From positions 1-24,269 of IMG/VR virus record IMGVR_UViG_3300046477_000093: a stretch of 24,269 bases of DNA; one strand, written 5' to 3'. The notes beneath the pieces are model-generated. The model was not told the DNA's origin and searched no databases. It was given only the letters and a program-made list of their open reading frames with translations. How positions within the stretch are numbered: the stretch's first letter is position 1; each line of letters starts with the position of its first letter. Shown one piece after another: positions 1 to 6,427 of the stretch. Source of the stretch: a virus. A program made the translations under genes and the position numbers.

Positions 1-1
1 T

Positions 2-163
2 CTTCACCGGGAAGGTCAGGCCAACACGATCATGCAAGTTGCGGAGCGTCTCGGATACCTCGACCCGAAAACGCTTGATCCTGACGGCGAAGCCTATGCG
101 TCGATTGACGAGGCCCAGGCTGCGCATGGCGACACCGTAGAAGGACGCAAAAGATATGGCTGA
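2..163 (+). CDS. C-terminal 53 residues of an unknown phage protein (5' end outside window)
   Basis: An open frame runs in from the left edge and stops at TGA, overlapping the start of the RecT gene by 8 bp (ATGGCTGA). The visible part contains a helix-like stretch (IMQVAERLGYLD) and an acidic end. The tight overlap places it in the same operon as RecT. The gene just upstream of a phage recT is often an exonuclease partner, but nothing visible here identifies one, so no function is assigned. Confidence 0.6.
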   Translation, partial: LHREGQANTIMQVAERLGYLDPKTLDPDGEAYASIDEAQAAHGDTVEGRKRYG

Positions 164-1121
164 CGACAACACGACCGAGATCGCCCGGCCTGCGCTGGTG
201 CCGCCGCGCGGCAACAAAGATTTGACGACGCTGCCGATCGCGGACGCAATCGAAGCGTTCACGCCGCAGTTTTCCGCTGCGCTGCCTGACAACATTCCGG
301 TCGCGAAATTCAAGCGCGTGCTGGTGACCGCGCTCAACCAGAACAAAGACCTCTCACGGTGCGACCGGCATTCGCTGTTCCTCGCCGCCGTGAAGTGCGC
401 CCAGGATGGTCTTTATCCTGACGGGCGCGAGGCCGCGCTCGTGCCGTTCAAGGGCACGGTGCAGTACATGCCGATGGTCACCGGATTGCGCCGGCTGATG
501 GCGAGCGAGGTGATCGTAGCGACGACAGAGGTCGTCTACGCAAATGACAAGTTCCGGTATGTGCTGGGCGATGACGCCCGCATTGAACACGAGCCGCCGA
601 CGCTCGACCAAGATCGCGGTCCGCCGATCGGTGCCTACTGCTCCATCAAGCTGAAGACCGGCGGTCATATCCGCGAGGTCATGTCGAAAGCAGAGATCGA
701 GCGGATACGCACAACCTACAGCAAGGCCACACGCGATGACGCGCCGTGGAATCAGCATTGGGGCGAGATGGCGCGCAAGACGGTGCTAAAGCGCGCCGCC
801 AAACAGGTCGCGTTCTCTCCTGAGATCGCGCAAGTTCTCGCGCGCGAGGATGGAGCTGCGCTGATCATAGATCACGACGACCTTACTGAGGAAAGAGAGC
901 CGGGTGGGGGTTGGGTCGAGACGGTCCCGCTCGCGCAGCCCGAGGCCGAGGCTCAGGCGCAGCCCCAGCGCCGCCAGCGCCGCCAGCGCCGCACCCGCGA
1001 ACCCGATCCGCCGCCGCGCACGCCGGCGCATATGGACGCGATGACCGAGGACAGCCCGGCGCCGCCCGAGGACAAGCCGGCGCCGCCATCTGGTCGCCGT
1101 CAGGTTCAGTTCGAGGTGTAG
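156..1121 (+). CDS. recT: RecT-family single-strand DNA annealing protein
   Basis: A 321-aa phage recombinase that would anneal complementary single strands during replication and recombination. The RecT core lies at about residues 25-235 and shows family hallmarks: LYPDGREAALVPFKG followed by VQYMPMVTGLRRL, an RGPPIGAY-like turn, then EVMSKAEIERIR, and finally PWNQHWGEMARKTVLKRAAK. The C-terminal 80 residues are low-complexity, with QRR repeats followed by a proline- and acid-rich tail, and are probably disordered; such tails in recombinases often contact partner proteins. The ATG sits inside the end of the upstream gene, and the stop is followed immediately by the ATG of the next gene, so translation is probably coupled. 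Family identification is firm; the exonuclease partner is not visible. Confidence 0.93.
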   Translation: MADDNTTEIARPALVPPRGNKDLTTLPIADAIEAFTPQFSAALPDNIPVAKFKRVLVTALNQNKDLSRCDRHSLFLAAVKCAQDGLYPDGREAALVPFKGTVQYMPMVTGLRRLMASEVIVATTEVVYANDKFRYVLGDDARIEHEPPTLDQDRGPPIGAYCSIKLKTGGHIREVMSKAEIERIRTTYSKATRDDAPWNQHWGEMARKTVLKRAAKQVAFSPEIAQVLAREDGAALIIDHDDLTEEREPGGGWVETVPLAQPEAEAQAQPQRRQRRQRRTREPDPPPRTPAHMDAMTEDSPAPPEDKPAPPSGRRQVQFEV

Positions 1122-1316
1122 ATGGCCGAGCTATTCCCCATCGGCATCGACGAGCAGATCGCGGCGGTGAAGCGCGAGATCGTCATGCGTCAGCGGGTCT
1201 ATCCGCGACGCGTTGCCGCAAAGCAGATGACCCAGAAAAAGGCGGACAGCGAGATCGCTGCGATGTCCGCCGTGCTCGACACGCTTCTCTTCGTCAGCAG
1301 GAACAAGGCCGTCTAA
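1122..1316 (+). CDS. Small phage protein of unknown function in the recombination operon
   Basis: A 64-aa protein that starts at the base directly after the RecT stop and ends in TAATG, sharing one base with the start codon of the ATPase gene. It is rich in charged residues and looks helical throughout (for example DEQIAAVKREIVMRQRVY), with no signal peptide, membrane segment or cysteine pair. Its position between RecT and a Rad50-like ATPase suggests an accessory role in recombination or replication, but this is context only; no family is recognised. Confidence 0.8.
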   Translation: MAELFPIGIDEQIAAVKREIVMRQRVYPRRVAAKQMTQKKADSEIAAMSAVLDTLLFVSRNKAV

Positions 1317-2992
1317 TGACCATCGACATCAGCGTTCGCAATTTCCGAGGCTGCGCCGACGCGCGGTTGACGTGCGCGCCTATTGCCCTGGTTGGAGGTT
1401 TGAACGCGGTCGGCAAGACCTCGATCGCCCAGGCGGTCGGCGCCGCCCTGAGTGGCAATGCGCTCCCGGTCGCCGGCCTGCGCGCCAACGCCGCCGGTGT
1501 GCTCGTCCGCGTCGGCGCCACCACGGGCACCGTCGAGGTCGGCAACGCCGAGGGGAGCTGCACGGTGGAATGGCCGGCGGCGCGCGTTACCACGCACGGG
1601 CACCCGCCGCAGGCGAGCGCCTACGCGGTCGGGCTGGAAACGATCGCGGTCGGCACTCCGAAGGACCGGCTGCGCATCCTCGCCGAATACCTGCACGCCG
1701 ACCCGATGCGCGAGGATCTGTCCGCCGCGCTCGACGAGGCCGGGCTCGATCCCGAACGGGTGCTCACGTCGATCTGGCCGCTCATCGAGCAATCGGGCTG
1801 GGATGGCGCGGTCACCGCCCGGCGCGATCGAGGCGCCGAGCTCAAGGGGCAGTGGCGGCAATGCACCGGCGCCAACTATGGCAGCCGCGTCGCGGCGTCG
1901 TGGCGACCCGACCTCGGCGAGCTCGACGAGTCGGAGCTGGTGACCGACCTCCACAATGCGCAGCGCGAACGCGATCGGGCGATGAGCGCGCAGGCGGTAT
2001 CCGCCGACGAGCACCGGCGGCTCGAAGACGAGGCCGAGCTCTATCAGGCCCGCCAGGATGCGCTGGGGCGCGCTTTGTCGAGGATCGACGATTACACCGC
2101 CGCCTATCAGAAGGCGCAGCAGGCGCGCGCCGCGCTGCCGCCAGCGGACAAGCAGGACATGATCCCCTGCCCGCACTGCGGCAAGCCGATCGTCATCAAC
2201 AAGGTGTCGCTGGTAGAGACGCGATACGAGAAGCCCGAGGCGGCGGCGCTCGACAGCGCCGAGCTGGGGAAGCGCCGCACGGCGATCGCCGAGGCAGACG
2301 GCAAGCTGAGCCACGCGAACGCCGATCTACAGGAAGCCCGGCGGCAGGCGACCCTCGCAGAGCAAGCCGTGCGCGACTCGGAAAACGCGCGCGAACGAAT
2401 CGCTAACTGGCCGCGCGCGGTCGAGACCGGCACCGACATCGCGACCGCCGAGGCGCAGCTCCAGCGGGCCGAGAAGCGCCTCGCCGAGTATCGCAGCAAG
2501 GTCGAGGCCGACCGGCTGCATCGGCTGGTCGAGGGCAACGAGATCGTGATCTCCATGCTCGCCGCCGATGGGCTGCGGGCGAAGAAACTCGCGCGGGTGA
2601 TCGACGTTTTCAACGCCCAGCTCGGCAATCTCTGCCACGCGGCGAAATGGCAGGGCGTGCGGATCGATGACGCCGGCAACATCGGCTACGGGGATCGCCC
2701 CTACAACCTGCTGTCGACCTCCGAGCAATACCGCGTGCGCGCCGTTCTGGCGGTCGCGATGGCGCAGATCGACGGCTCGGACCTCATCATTCTCGACGGC
2801 GCCGACATCCTCGACGCGCCCAGCCGAGGCCAGTTGTTCGCGCTGCTCGCCGAGGTCGAGATCCCGGCGCTGGTGACGATGACCGTCGCGCGCCGCGAGC
2901 AGCTCCCGGACCTCGCCGCCTCGGAGCTCGGCTATTCCTTCTGGCTGGCCGGCGGCGTGCTCGAACCGCTCGGCGAAAGGGTCGCGGCATAA
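1316..2992 (+). CDS. Rad50/SbcC-like AAA ATPase with zinc hook
   Basis: A 558-aa SMC/Rad50-type ATPase that probably acts on DNA ends or replication intermediates. The N-terminus (ISVRNFRGCADARL) matches the RecF/Rad50 opening strand. A Walker A motif, GLNAVGKTS, lies at residues 28-36. A CPHC zinc hook (C285-C288) sits almost exactly mid-protein and is flanked by heptad-rich helices at about 210-275 and 300-430. An LSTSEQ signature loop is at about 466-471, and a Walker B motif, LIILDG, at 490-495 precedes ADILD. The start is the ATG overlapping the previous stop (TAATG); the frame stays open further upstream, but that part is a shadow of RecT. The family nuclease partner (SbcD/Mre11) is not visible. 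At about half the length of cellular Rad50, it is a compact phage form with short coiled coils. Confidence 0.88.
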   Translation: MTIDISVRNFRGCADARLTCAPIALVGGLNAVGKTSIAQAVGAALSGNALPVAGLRANAAGVLVRVGATTGTVEVGNAEGSCTVEWPAARVTTHGHPPQASAYAVGLETIAVGTPKDRLRILAEYLHADPMREDLSAALDEAGLDPERVLTSIWPLIEQSGWDGAVTARRDRGAELKGQWRQCTGANYGSRVAASWRPDLGELDESELVTDLHNAQRERDRAMSAQAVSADEHRRLEDEAELYQARQDALGRALSRIDDYTAAYQKAQQARAALPPADKQDMIPCPHCGKPIVINKVSLVETRYEKPEAAALDSAELGKRRTAIAEADGKLSHANADLQEARRQATLAEQAVRDSENARERIANWPRAVETGTDIATAEAQLQRAEKRLAEYRSKVEADRLHRLVEGNEIVISMLAADGLRAKKLARVIDVFNAQLGNLCHAAKWQGVRIDDAGNIGYGDRPYNLLSTSEQYRVRAVLAVAMAQIDGSDLIILDGADILDAPSRGQLFALLAEVEIPALVTMTVARREQLPDLAASELGYSFWLAGGVLEPLGERVAA

Positions 2993-3027
2993 CCGCTGGG
3001 TGATCGTGTTGACTTAGGTTTAATTTT

Positions 3028-3450
3028 ATGGAACGTCCAATGGCACACATTACCGTCCCGGAAATCGCGGCCCGCATGGGCGTCTCTGCCGCCACCGCCA
3101 AACGACGCATTGCTGAATGGATGCTCGGAACCGGCTCCGCGCCGATGCGACCGGGCCGCGCCTATGTGCTGACCGAACAAGAATTTTCGCAAGTCATGGA
3201 GTTTACCCGATGTCGCTCAATGCTATCGCTCCCGGCAAGCGAAAGGGGAACCGCGTCTGGATATTCCGAGGGCGAGTCGCCGGAAGGCTCCGCGAGATTA
3301 CAACCGAGTTCGGCCCCGGTACGCCGGCGCGGGTCTTACGCCAAGCTGCGGAGCAAGCTGAACGAGAGCTTTGGGCCGAGCACGAGGCCGGTCGTATCCC
3401 TCGATCTGGAGAAAACACGACGTTCCGCCAAGCGGCTGTGCAATACCTGA
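3028..3450 (+). CDS. Helix-turn-helix protein, probable excisionase or regulator, overlapping the integrase
   Basis: A 140-aa frame whose first 60 residues look like a winged-helix DNA-binding domain: TVPEIAARMGVSAATAKRRIAEW at about residues 9-31, then a GRAYVLTEQEF wing. The location just 5' of an integrase fits an excisionase (Xis), which bends DNA and directs excision. The remaining 80 residues lie in a different frame on top of the integrase 5' end, are Ser/Arg-rich and look like filler, so the useful part probably ends near the integrase start. AGGT lies 8 bases before the ATG; a second ATG four codons in (MAHITV) is an alternative start. An AT-rich TTTAATTTTAT stretch precedes it and could hold a promoter. 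Confidence 0.62.
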   Translation: MERPMAHITVPEIAARMGVSAATAKRRIAEWMLGTGSAPMRPGRAYVLTEQEFSQVMEFTRCRSMLSLPASERGTASGYSEGESPEGSARLQPSSAPVRRRGSYAKLRSKLNESFGPSTRPVVSLDLEKTRRSAKRLCNT

Positions 3451-4235
3451 ACCTGAAAGACCCGCAGGCGCAGAACCTGCCGCTTCAGCGCAAGATCGAG
3501 AAGCTGGTGGCGCAGCTCGGCGACAGGACGCTCGCCAGCATCAGCGCGCAGGACGTGATCAACCTCGCGAACGAGCTGTATTCGCACACGACGCTGAGCA
3601 GCCGCAATGACGCCGTGATCATCCCGGCGGCGGCGGTGCTGCACTACGCCGCGCGCAACGGCTGGTGTCAGTGGCTGAAGATTTCGCAGTTCGCGCGGAA
3701 GCGACCAGAAACGCGATCGGTGACAGATGAGGTTGAGGAAACGCTGATTAATTCGTTGCCGATGGGCAGCTACGAGCGGCTGTTCATGCTGTGGATTTTC
3801 CGTCAAGGAAACCGCGTCACCGAGCCGCTCAATGTGCGCTGGCCCAAAATCGACCTAACGCGGCGCACGGTCGATATCTGGGTTGAGAAGCGCCGGGAAT
3901 GGCGCACGAAGCCTTTGCACGACGAAGTGTTCGAGGCGTTGGCCGCGATCCCGCAGGACGCGCGCGCCGATTACGACGGTTATCTCTTTCCGTGGCGTGA
4001 GCGGAATGGAATTTACAAGTGGCTTAAGCCCTACGCGAAGCGGCTCGGCATCGCCTCCTTCACCCCGCATCAGGCGCGGCACACGGTCGGCCGAAAGCTC
4101 AACGCGAATGGCAACGGGCTTGCCACGATCATGGACGTACTCGATCACCTCGACCCGAGATCGAGCGTCCGCTACCAGAGCGTCGACGAAGCCACCGTGC
4201 GCCACGCGCTCGCCGGGCTGGGCAAGAGACGATGA
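3210..4235 (+). CDS. int: Phage tyrosine integrase
   Basis: A 341-aa site-specific recombinase that would insert and excise the phage at its att site. The order is an arm-binding-like N-terminus (NRVWIFRGRVAGRLREITTEF, about 14-34), a core-binding helical domain at about 70-165 and a catalytic domain at about 170-330. The catalytic set is visible: R202 in RQGNRVTEPLNVRW, H287 and R290 in HQARHT, H313 in LDHLDP and nucleophile Y322 in VRYQSV. The frame is open 31 codons further upstream, but the ATG at 3210 is chosen because GGAG lies 8 bases before it and the integrase-like sequence begins there. It overlaps the HTH gene by 241 bases and the next gene by 4 (ATGA). Confidence 0.92.
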   Translation: MSLNAIAPGKRKGNRVWIFRGRVAGRLREITTEFGPGTPARVLRQAAEQAERELWAEHEAGRIPRSGENTTFRQAAVQYLNLKDPQAQNLPLQRKIEKLVAQLGDRTLASISAQDVINLANELYSHTTLSSRNDAVIIPAAAVLHYAARNGWCQWLKISQFARKRPETRSVTDEVEETLINSLPMGSYERLFMLWIFRQGNRVTEPLNVRWPKIDLTRRTVDIWVEKRREWRTKPLHDEVFEALAAIPQDARADYDGYLFPWRERNGIYKWLKPYAKRLGIASFTPHQARHTVGRKLNANGNGLATIMDVLDHLDPRSSVRYQSVDEATVRHALAGLGKRR

Positions 4236-4516
4236 TAAAATCCCTCTTTAACGGTCCGTGGTACAAATACGTATTCGAGTATCCCGTTCCGTTTTACTGC
4301 CGTTCGTATGACAAACCCGTCCTTAAATATCATTGCCCCGCAAAAAACTTAGAAGATGCTCGGGACTATATGCGGCACGATTGCCGCCTCGCCGGATTGC
4401 GCGATGTTTTCAGTAACGAAGTCGACCTCAAAAAATTTGTCCTTCGAGAGCCCTATAACCCTGTGTGGCCGTTGCCGCCCGAACGGCCCCGCATTAATCC
4501 CGTGTGGCCTGCGTAA
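4232..4516 (+). CDS. 94-aa hypothetical protein, lower GC than neighbours
   Basis: The start codon overlaps the integrase stop (ATGATAA context), so it may be translated by coupling. The protein is rich in aromatic residues (WYKYVFEYPVPFY near the start) and contains the pair YNPVWP and INPVWP at the C-terminus, which is also a direct repeat in the DNA. Base composition drops visibly against the integrase, suggesting recent acquisition or a cargo gene. No family is recognised, and there is no membrane segment or signal peptide. Confidence 0.6.
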   Translation: MIKSLFNGPWYKYVFEYPVPFYCRSYDKPVLKYHCPAKNLEDARDYMRHDCRLAGLRDVFSNEVDLKKFVLREPYNPVWPLPPERPRINPVWPA

Positions 4517-4517
4517 C

Positions 4518-4535
4518 GTGGGGAAGCTGTGGGGA
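4518..4535 (+). repeat. GTGGGGA direct repeat pair 1 (11-bp phased)
   Basis: GTGGGGA occurs at 4518-4524 and 4529-4535, with starts 11 bases apart, so both copies face the same side of the helix. The 11-mer CGTGGGGAAGC at 4517-4527 recurs exactly at 4760-4770 in the second cluster. The arrangement looks like protein-binding sites (integrase arm sites, iterons or operators); the binder is unknown. Confidence 0.6.
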
Positions 4536-4562
4536 GACTTCGGCGAAAGTCGGGAAAATCAA

Positions 4563-4823
4563 ATGCTTAACACCCGGCAGAACTTATTTGTTGAAATTGT
4601 CGATACCCGCGCGGGACACTGTCGGCAACCCTCGGAAACGGCAGAAACTATTAGAATGATCAATCACTTAATGGCATCCCCCGCATCGCTCAGAACAGAA
4701 CAAATCGATACCGAAAACCGCGAACGTGCGCGGAACATTCCCCACAACCGTGGGGAGCCCGTGGGGAAGCGTTCGACAGGGGTTCCTGCGACAAATTGGG
4801 TCATCGCGCTTAACGACCTTTAA
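4563..4823 (+). CDS. Doubtful 86-aa open frame
   Basis: An open frame from ATG to TAA with no clear ribosome-binding site (only GGGAAAA upstream). The product is polar, with no recognisable domain, and its end is translated across the GTGGGGA repeats (PHNRGEPVGKR), which suggests DNA with another role. It is listed because nothing else fills this stretch; it may well not be a gene. Confidence 0.22.
   Translation: MLNTRQNLFVEIVDTRAGHCRQPSETAETIRMINHLMASPASLRTEQIDTENRERARNIPHNRGEPVGKRSTGVPATNWVIALNDL
4739..4767 (+). repeat. GTGGGGA direct repeat pair 2 with an inverted copy
   Basis: GTGGGGA at 4750-4756 and 4761-4767, again 11 bases apart, is preceded by the inverted copy TCCCCAC at 4739-4745. 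The inverted and first direct copy form a 7-bp perfect stem with a 4-base loop (AACC). The same spacing as pair 1, about 230 bases away, makes chance less likely and supports a shared DNA-binding protein. Confidence 0.6.
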
Positions 4824-4844
4824 TAATTTATCGATTATATAAAA
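4811..4844 (+). promoter_or_regulatory. AT-rich island, possible rightward promoter
   Basis: A run of A/T (TTTAATAATTTATCGATTAT then ATAAAA) lies some 70 bases upstream of the 63-aa membrane-protein gene. TTAACG at 4811-4816 followed by TTATAT at 4835-4840 could be read as weak -35 and -10 boxes, 18 bases apart. The match is poor; the compositional contrast is the stronger evidence. Confidence 0.25.
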
Positions 4845-4913
4845 GCGCGACGCCGCCTTGCTGGAAACAGGGCGGCGCCACTTTCCACCCCGATCGCGTT
4901 GGAGGCGACCGAG

Positions 4914-5105
4914 ATGAACAGCATCAATAATACGACTAAACGCACGCCAAAGGGCGAAAGACGCACCCGGCAGAGTTGGGCGCGGTTTTTTATGCTCGCC
5001 GCGTTCTGCGCGGCGGCGGTGCTTTCGATCAACTGCAATCCGATTATCTGCGATTCCAATTTAGCCGTTGGCGTCGCTGCGGCACGCGCCGATACCGCGC
5101 GGTAG
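4914..5105 (+). CDS. 63-aa single-span membrane protein
   Basis: The ATG has a textbook ribosome-binding site, GGAGG, 8 bases upstream, which decides this start over an in-frame TTG five codons earlier. The N-terminal 28 residues are basic and polar (TKRTPKGERRTRQSW). They are followed by one hydrophobic helix (FFMLAAFCAAAVLSI, about 30-44), a short segment with two cysteines (NCNPIIC) and an alanine-rich end. The positive-inside rule predicts N-in, C-out. It resembles small phage membrane cargo proteins, but no family is recognised. It lies upstream of the superinfection-immunity gene and may share its transcript. Confidence 0.6.
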   Translation: MNSINNTTKRTPKGERRTRQSWARFFMLAAFCAAAVLSINCNPIICDSNLAVGVAAARADTAR

Positions 5106-5199
5106 CTATCAAGTTTTTGGCCGGGTCTATCAAGCGGGCGCCGTCGCCAGCCGCTAAGCGTGACGAGCGCGGCTAGGGTAGCTCCCGAACCCCCGGTCT

Positions 5200-5234
5200 C
5201 CTTGCACGGGTTGCCGCGCGCTTATCCCGCAAGG
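5200..5234 (+). other. Hairpin in the leader of the superinfection-immunity gene
   Basis: CCTTGC (5200-5205) pairs with GCAAGG (5229-5234), and after a two-base bulge GGG (5208-5210) pairs with CCC (5226-5228), leaving a GC-rich loop of 15. It ends about 10 bases before the AAGGAAG ribosome-binding site of the next gene. There is no T-run, so it is not a terminator. A leader structure affecting translation is possible but unproven. Confidence 0.3.
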
Positions 5235-5256
5235 CGTTTTCTGCAAGGAAGAACTC

Positions 5257-5553
5257 ATGACACGCACCGAACCAAAGTCACCCGTCTGGTTTGTCCTCGT
5301 CGCGACCGCCATAATCGTGCTGGCGGTATATTTCTGCTCGCTCAGCGCCGGCGGACCTTTGGGCGTTGTAATAGTCTTGGTTTCAATTTTGGGCCTCGCG
5401 CTCTACATGATCCCGACGATTATCGCCATTTGCCGCGATCACCATCAGTGCGGCGCCATCGCGATCGTCAACTTTTTTTTCGGCTGGACCTTCATCGGTT
5501 GGGTCGTGGCGCTCGCTTGGTCGGCGAGCCATGTTGTCCGTGAGCGAGCATAA
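5257..5553 (+). CDS. Superinfection immunity family membrane protein
   Basis: A 98-aa inner-membrane protein with three predicted spans (about 10-27, 34-58 and 66-90). The second half matches the superinfection-immunity (Imm-like) family pattern: LYMIPTIIAICRDHH, then IVNFFFGWTFIGWVVALAWS. Members are named after T4 Imm, which blocks DNA entry of a second phage; many homologues sit in bacterial genomes with no tested role. The start has AAGGAAG 5 bases upstream. The gene is convergent with the late operon, and its TAA overlaps the T-run of the late terminator. A lysogenic exclusion function is inferred from family and location. Confidence 0.75.
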   Translation: MTRTEPKSPVWFVLVATAIIVLAVYFCSLSAGGPLGVVIVLVSILGLALYMIPTIIAICRDHHQCGAIAIVNFFFGWTFIGWVVALAWSASHVVRERA

Positions 5554-5589
5554 AAAAGCCCTCGGCGCCGATTTGGAAACGCCGAGGGC
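5551..5589 (-). terminator. Intrinsic terminator of the leftward late operon
   Basis: Read on the minus strand: a 10-bp perfect stem (GCCCTCGGCG / CGCCGAGGGC) with a 12-base loop, followed at once by TTTTTTA. This is a textbook Rho-independent terminator for transcripts coming from the lysis genes. On the plus strand there is no T-run after the stem, so it does not terminate the convergent immunity gene. Confidence 0.9.
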
Positions 5590-5653
5590 GAAAGAACGTA
5601 GGGAGGTACGATTCATCAACCGCCGCCACTGTAAAGCCCGAGCGGTTGTCAGG

Positions 5654-5809
5654 CTAGACGAATCCGAGCAGCAGCAGCACCAGCACAATCACGAGCAGGA
5701 CGCCGAGCGCGCTGCTCGGGTAATAGCCCCAGCCCCGGCTATACGGGTACGCCGGGAAGGCGCCGACCAGCAGCACGACCAGCAAGACGATGAGGACCGG
5801 CGTCAGCAT
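5654..5809 (-). CDS. DUF3309-type hydrophobic mini-protein
   Basis: A 51-aa protein with two hydrophobic helices (PVLIVLLVVLLVGAF at about 4-18 and VLLVIVLVLLLLGFV at about 37-51) joined by a conserved-looking turn, YPYSRGWGYYPSSALG. The turn and length match DUF3309, a family of about 50 residues of unknown function common in Alphaproteobacteria. It starts 4 bases after the endolysin stop and is the last gene before the late terminator, so it is co-transcribed with the lysis genes. A helper in membrane disruption (holin or antiholin) is a tempting guess, but the family also occurs outside phages, so the role is open. Confidence 0.8.
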   Translation of the reverse strand: MLTPVLIVLLVVLLVGAFPAYPYSRGWGYYPSSALGVLLVIVLVLLLLGFV

Positions 5810-5813
5810 GGCC

Positions 5814-6413
5814 CTACGCTTCGTTCGTCGAGATCGCGCCGGATGCCGTGACGTAGAAAGGTCGCACGCTTTCCGGCGGCTCGGTCATCGGCGCCCGACG
5901 AATGGCAATACAACGCGCTTTGGTGACCCGCGTGATCGTCACGGAATCGGACTGATTGCCGCCGAGCGTGTGATAGTGGGCGCCGTCCTCGGCGACGTAG
6001 AAGCCGACATGCCCGCCGCCGTCGCGGACGTAGACGAGGATGTCGCCGAGGCTCGCCTCGCGATCGTCGACAAAGCTCAATCGCGGATTGCGGTCGGTGC
6101 CTTCGTTGACCGCGACGGGCTCGCCGAACGTCGCCCAGTTGCGCGCCCACAAGGGATTGAGGATCGGGCCGTGACCGGCTCGATGGGTGACGATCGCCGC
6201 GAACAGCCCGCACCACGGCACGCTGTCATCCGAGAACCCTTGGATCGCTTTGGAATGCACCGCATTGATCTCGTCGCGCCAACCGTCGATCACCTCGTTC
6301 GATGCACGCCCCGGCTCTTCGTCGGTGCCTAAGAGATCGAGCGCGTGCAGGATCGTCGGCGGGTGCGCGCCCACGGTACTGAGAAACGCATATTTCGCCG
6401 GGATGCTCGCCAT
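5814..6413 (-). CDS. Endolysin, cysteine peptidase (TIGR02594 / NlpC-P60-like)
   Basis: A 199-aa peptidoglycan hydrolase of the TIGR02594 type. The catalytic cysteine is C68 in VPWCGLFAA, the histidine is H135 in GGGHVGFYV, and the third polar residue is probably N153 in LGGNQSD; NPLWARNW is also typical of the family. There is no signal peptide or membrane anchor, so release needs a holin-like partner. The start at 6413 is set by a strong GGAAGGA ribosome-binding site 8 bases upstream; a longer open frame upstream is a shadow of the neighbouring gene. It would cleave the peptide part of the cell wall at the end of infection. The ~20-residue C-terminal tail after the domain is of unknown use. 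Confidence 0.87.
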   Translation of the reverse strand: MASIPAKYAFLSTVGAHPPTILHALDLLGTDEEPGRASNEVIDGWRDEINAVHSKAIQGFSDDSVPWCGLFAAIVTHRAGHGPILNPLWARNWATFGEPVAVNEGTDRNPRLSFVDDREASLGDILVYVRDGGGHVGFYVAEDGAHYHTLGGNQSDSVTITRVTKARCIAIRRAPMTEPPESVRPFYVTASGAISTNEA

Positions 6414-6427
6414 GTTCGTGATCCTTC

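Larger units (their letters stand above)
4517..4913. other. Repeat-bearing stretch between integrase cargo and membrane-protein genes; candidate attP or regulatory region
   Basis: About 400 bases without a convincing gene. It contains two GTGGGGA repeat clusters, an AT-rich island (4820-4844) that stands out in GC-rich DNA, and a hairpin (CGCCGCC / GGCGGCG at 4851-4877) just upstream of the next ribosome-binding site. Position just beyond the integrase, short repeats and an AT-rich core are what phage attachment regions often look like. No att core can be proven without the host sequence. Confidence 0.35.

Noticed and set aside
911-1315. 135-codon upstream extension of the Rad50-like frame
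   Set aside because: It lies over RecT and the 64-aa gene, is Ala/Gly/Arg filler, and the RecF/Rad50-like N-terminus begins exactly at the ATG overlapping the previous stop.
3009-3030. TTGACT as a -35 box for the HTH gene
   Set aside because: No acceptable -10 sequence lies 16-18 bases downstream; the AT-rich TTTAAT has no good -35 partner either, so no promoter is called.
4356-4562. N-terminal extension of the doubtful 86-aa frame
   Set aside because: It overlaps the 94-aa gene out of frame and has no ribosome-binding site.
5185-5235. tRNA-like stretch (reverse of a GGGGGTTCG T-loop with a GTGCAAGGAGACC-like arm)
   Set aside because: The T-stem does not pair and no acceptor or D-arm can be drawn; the pairing present is a simple hairpin.
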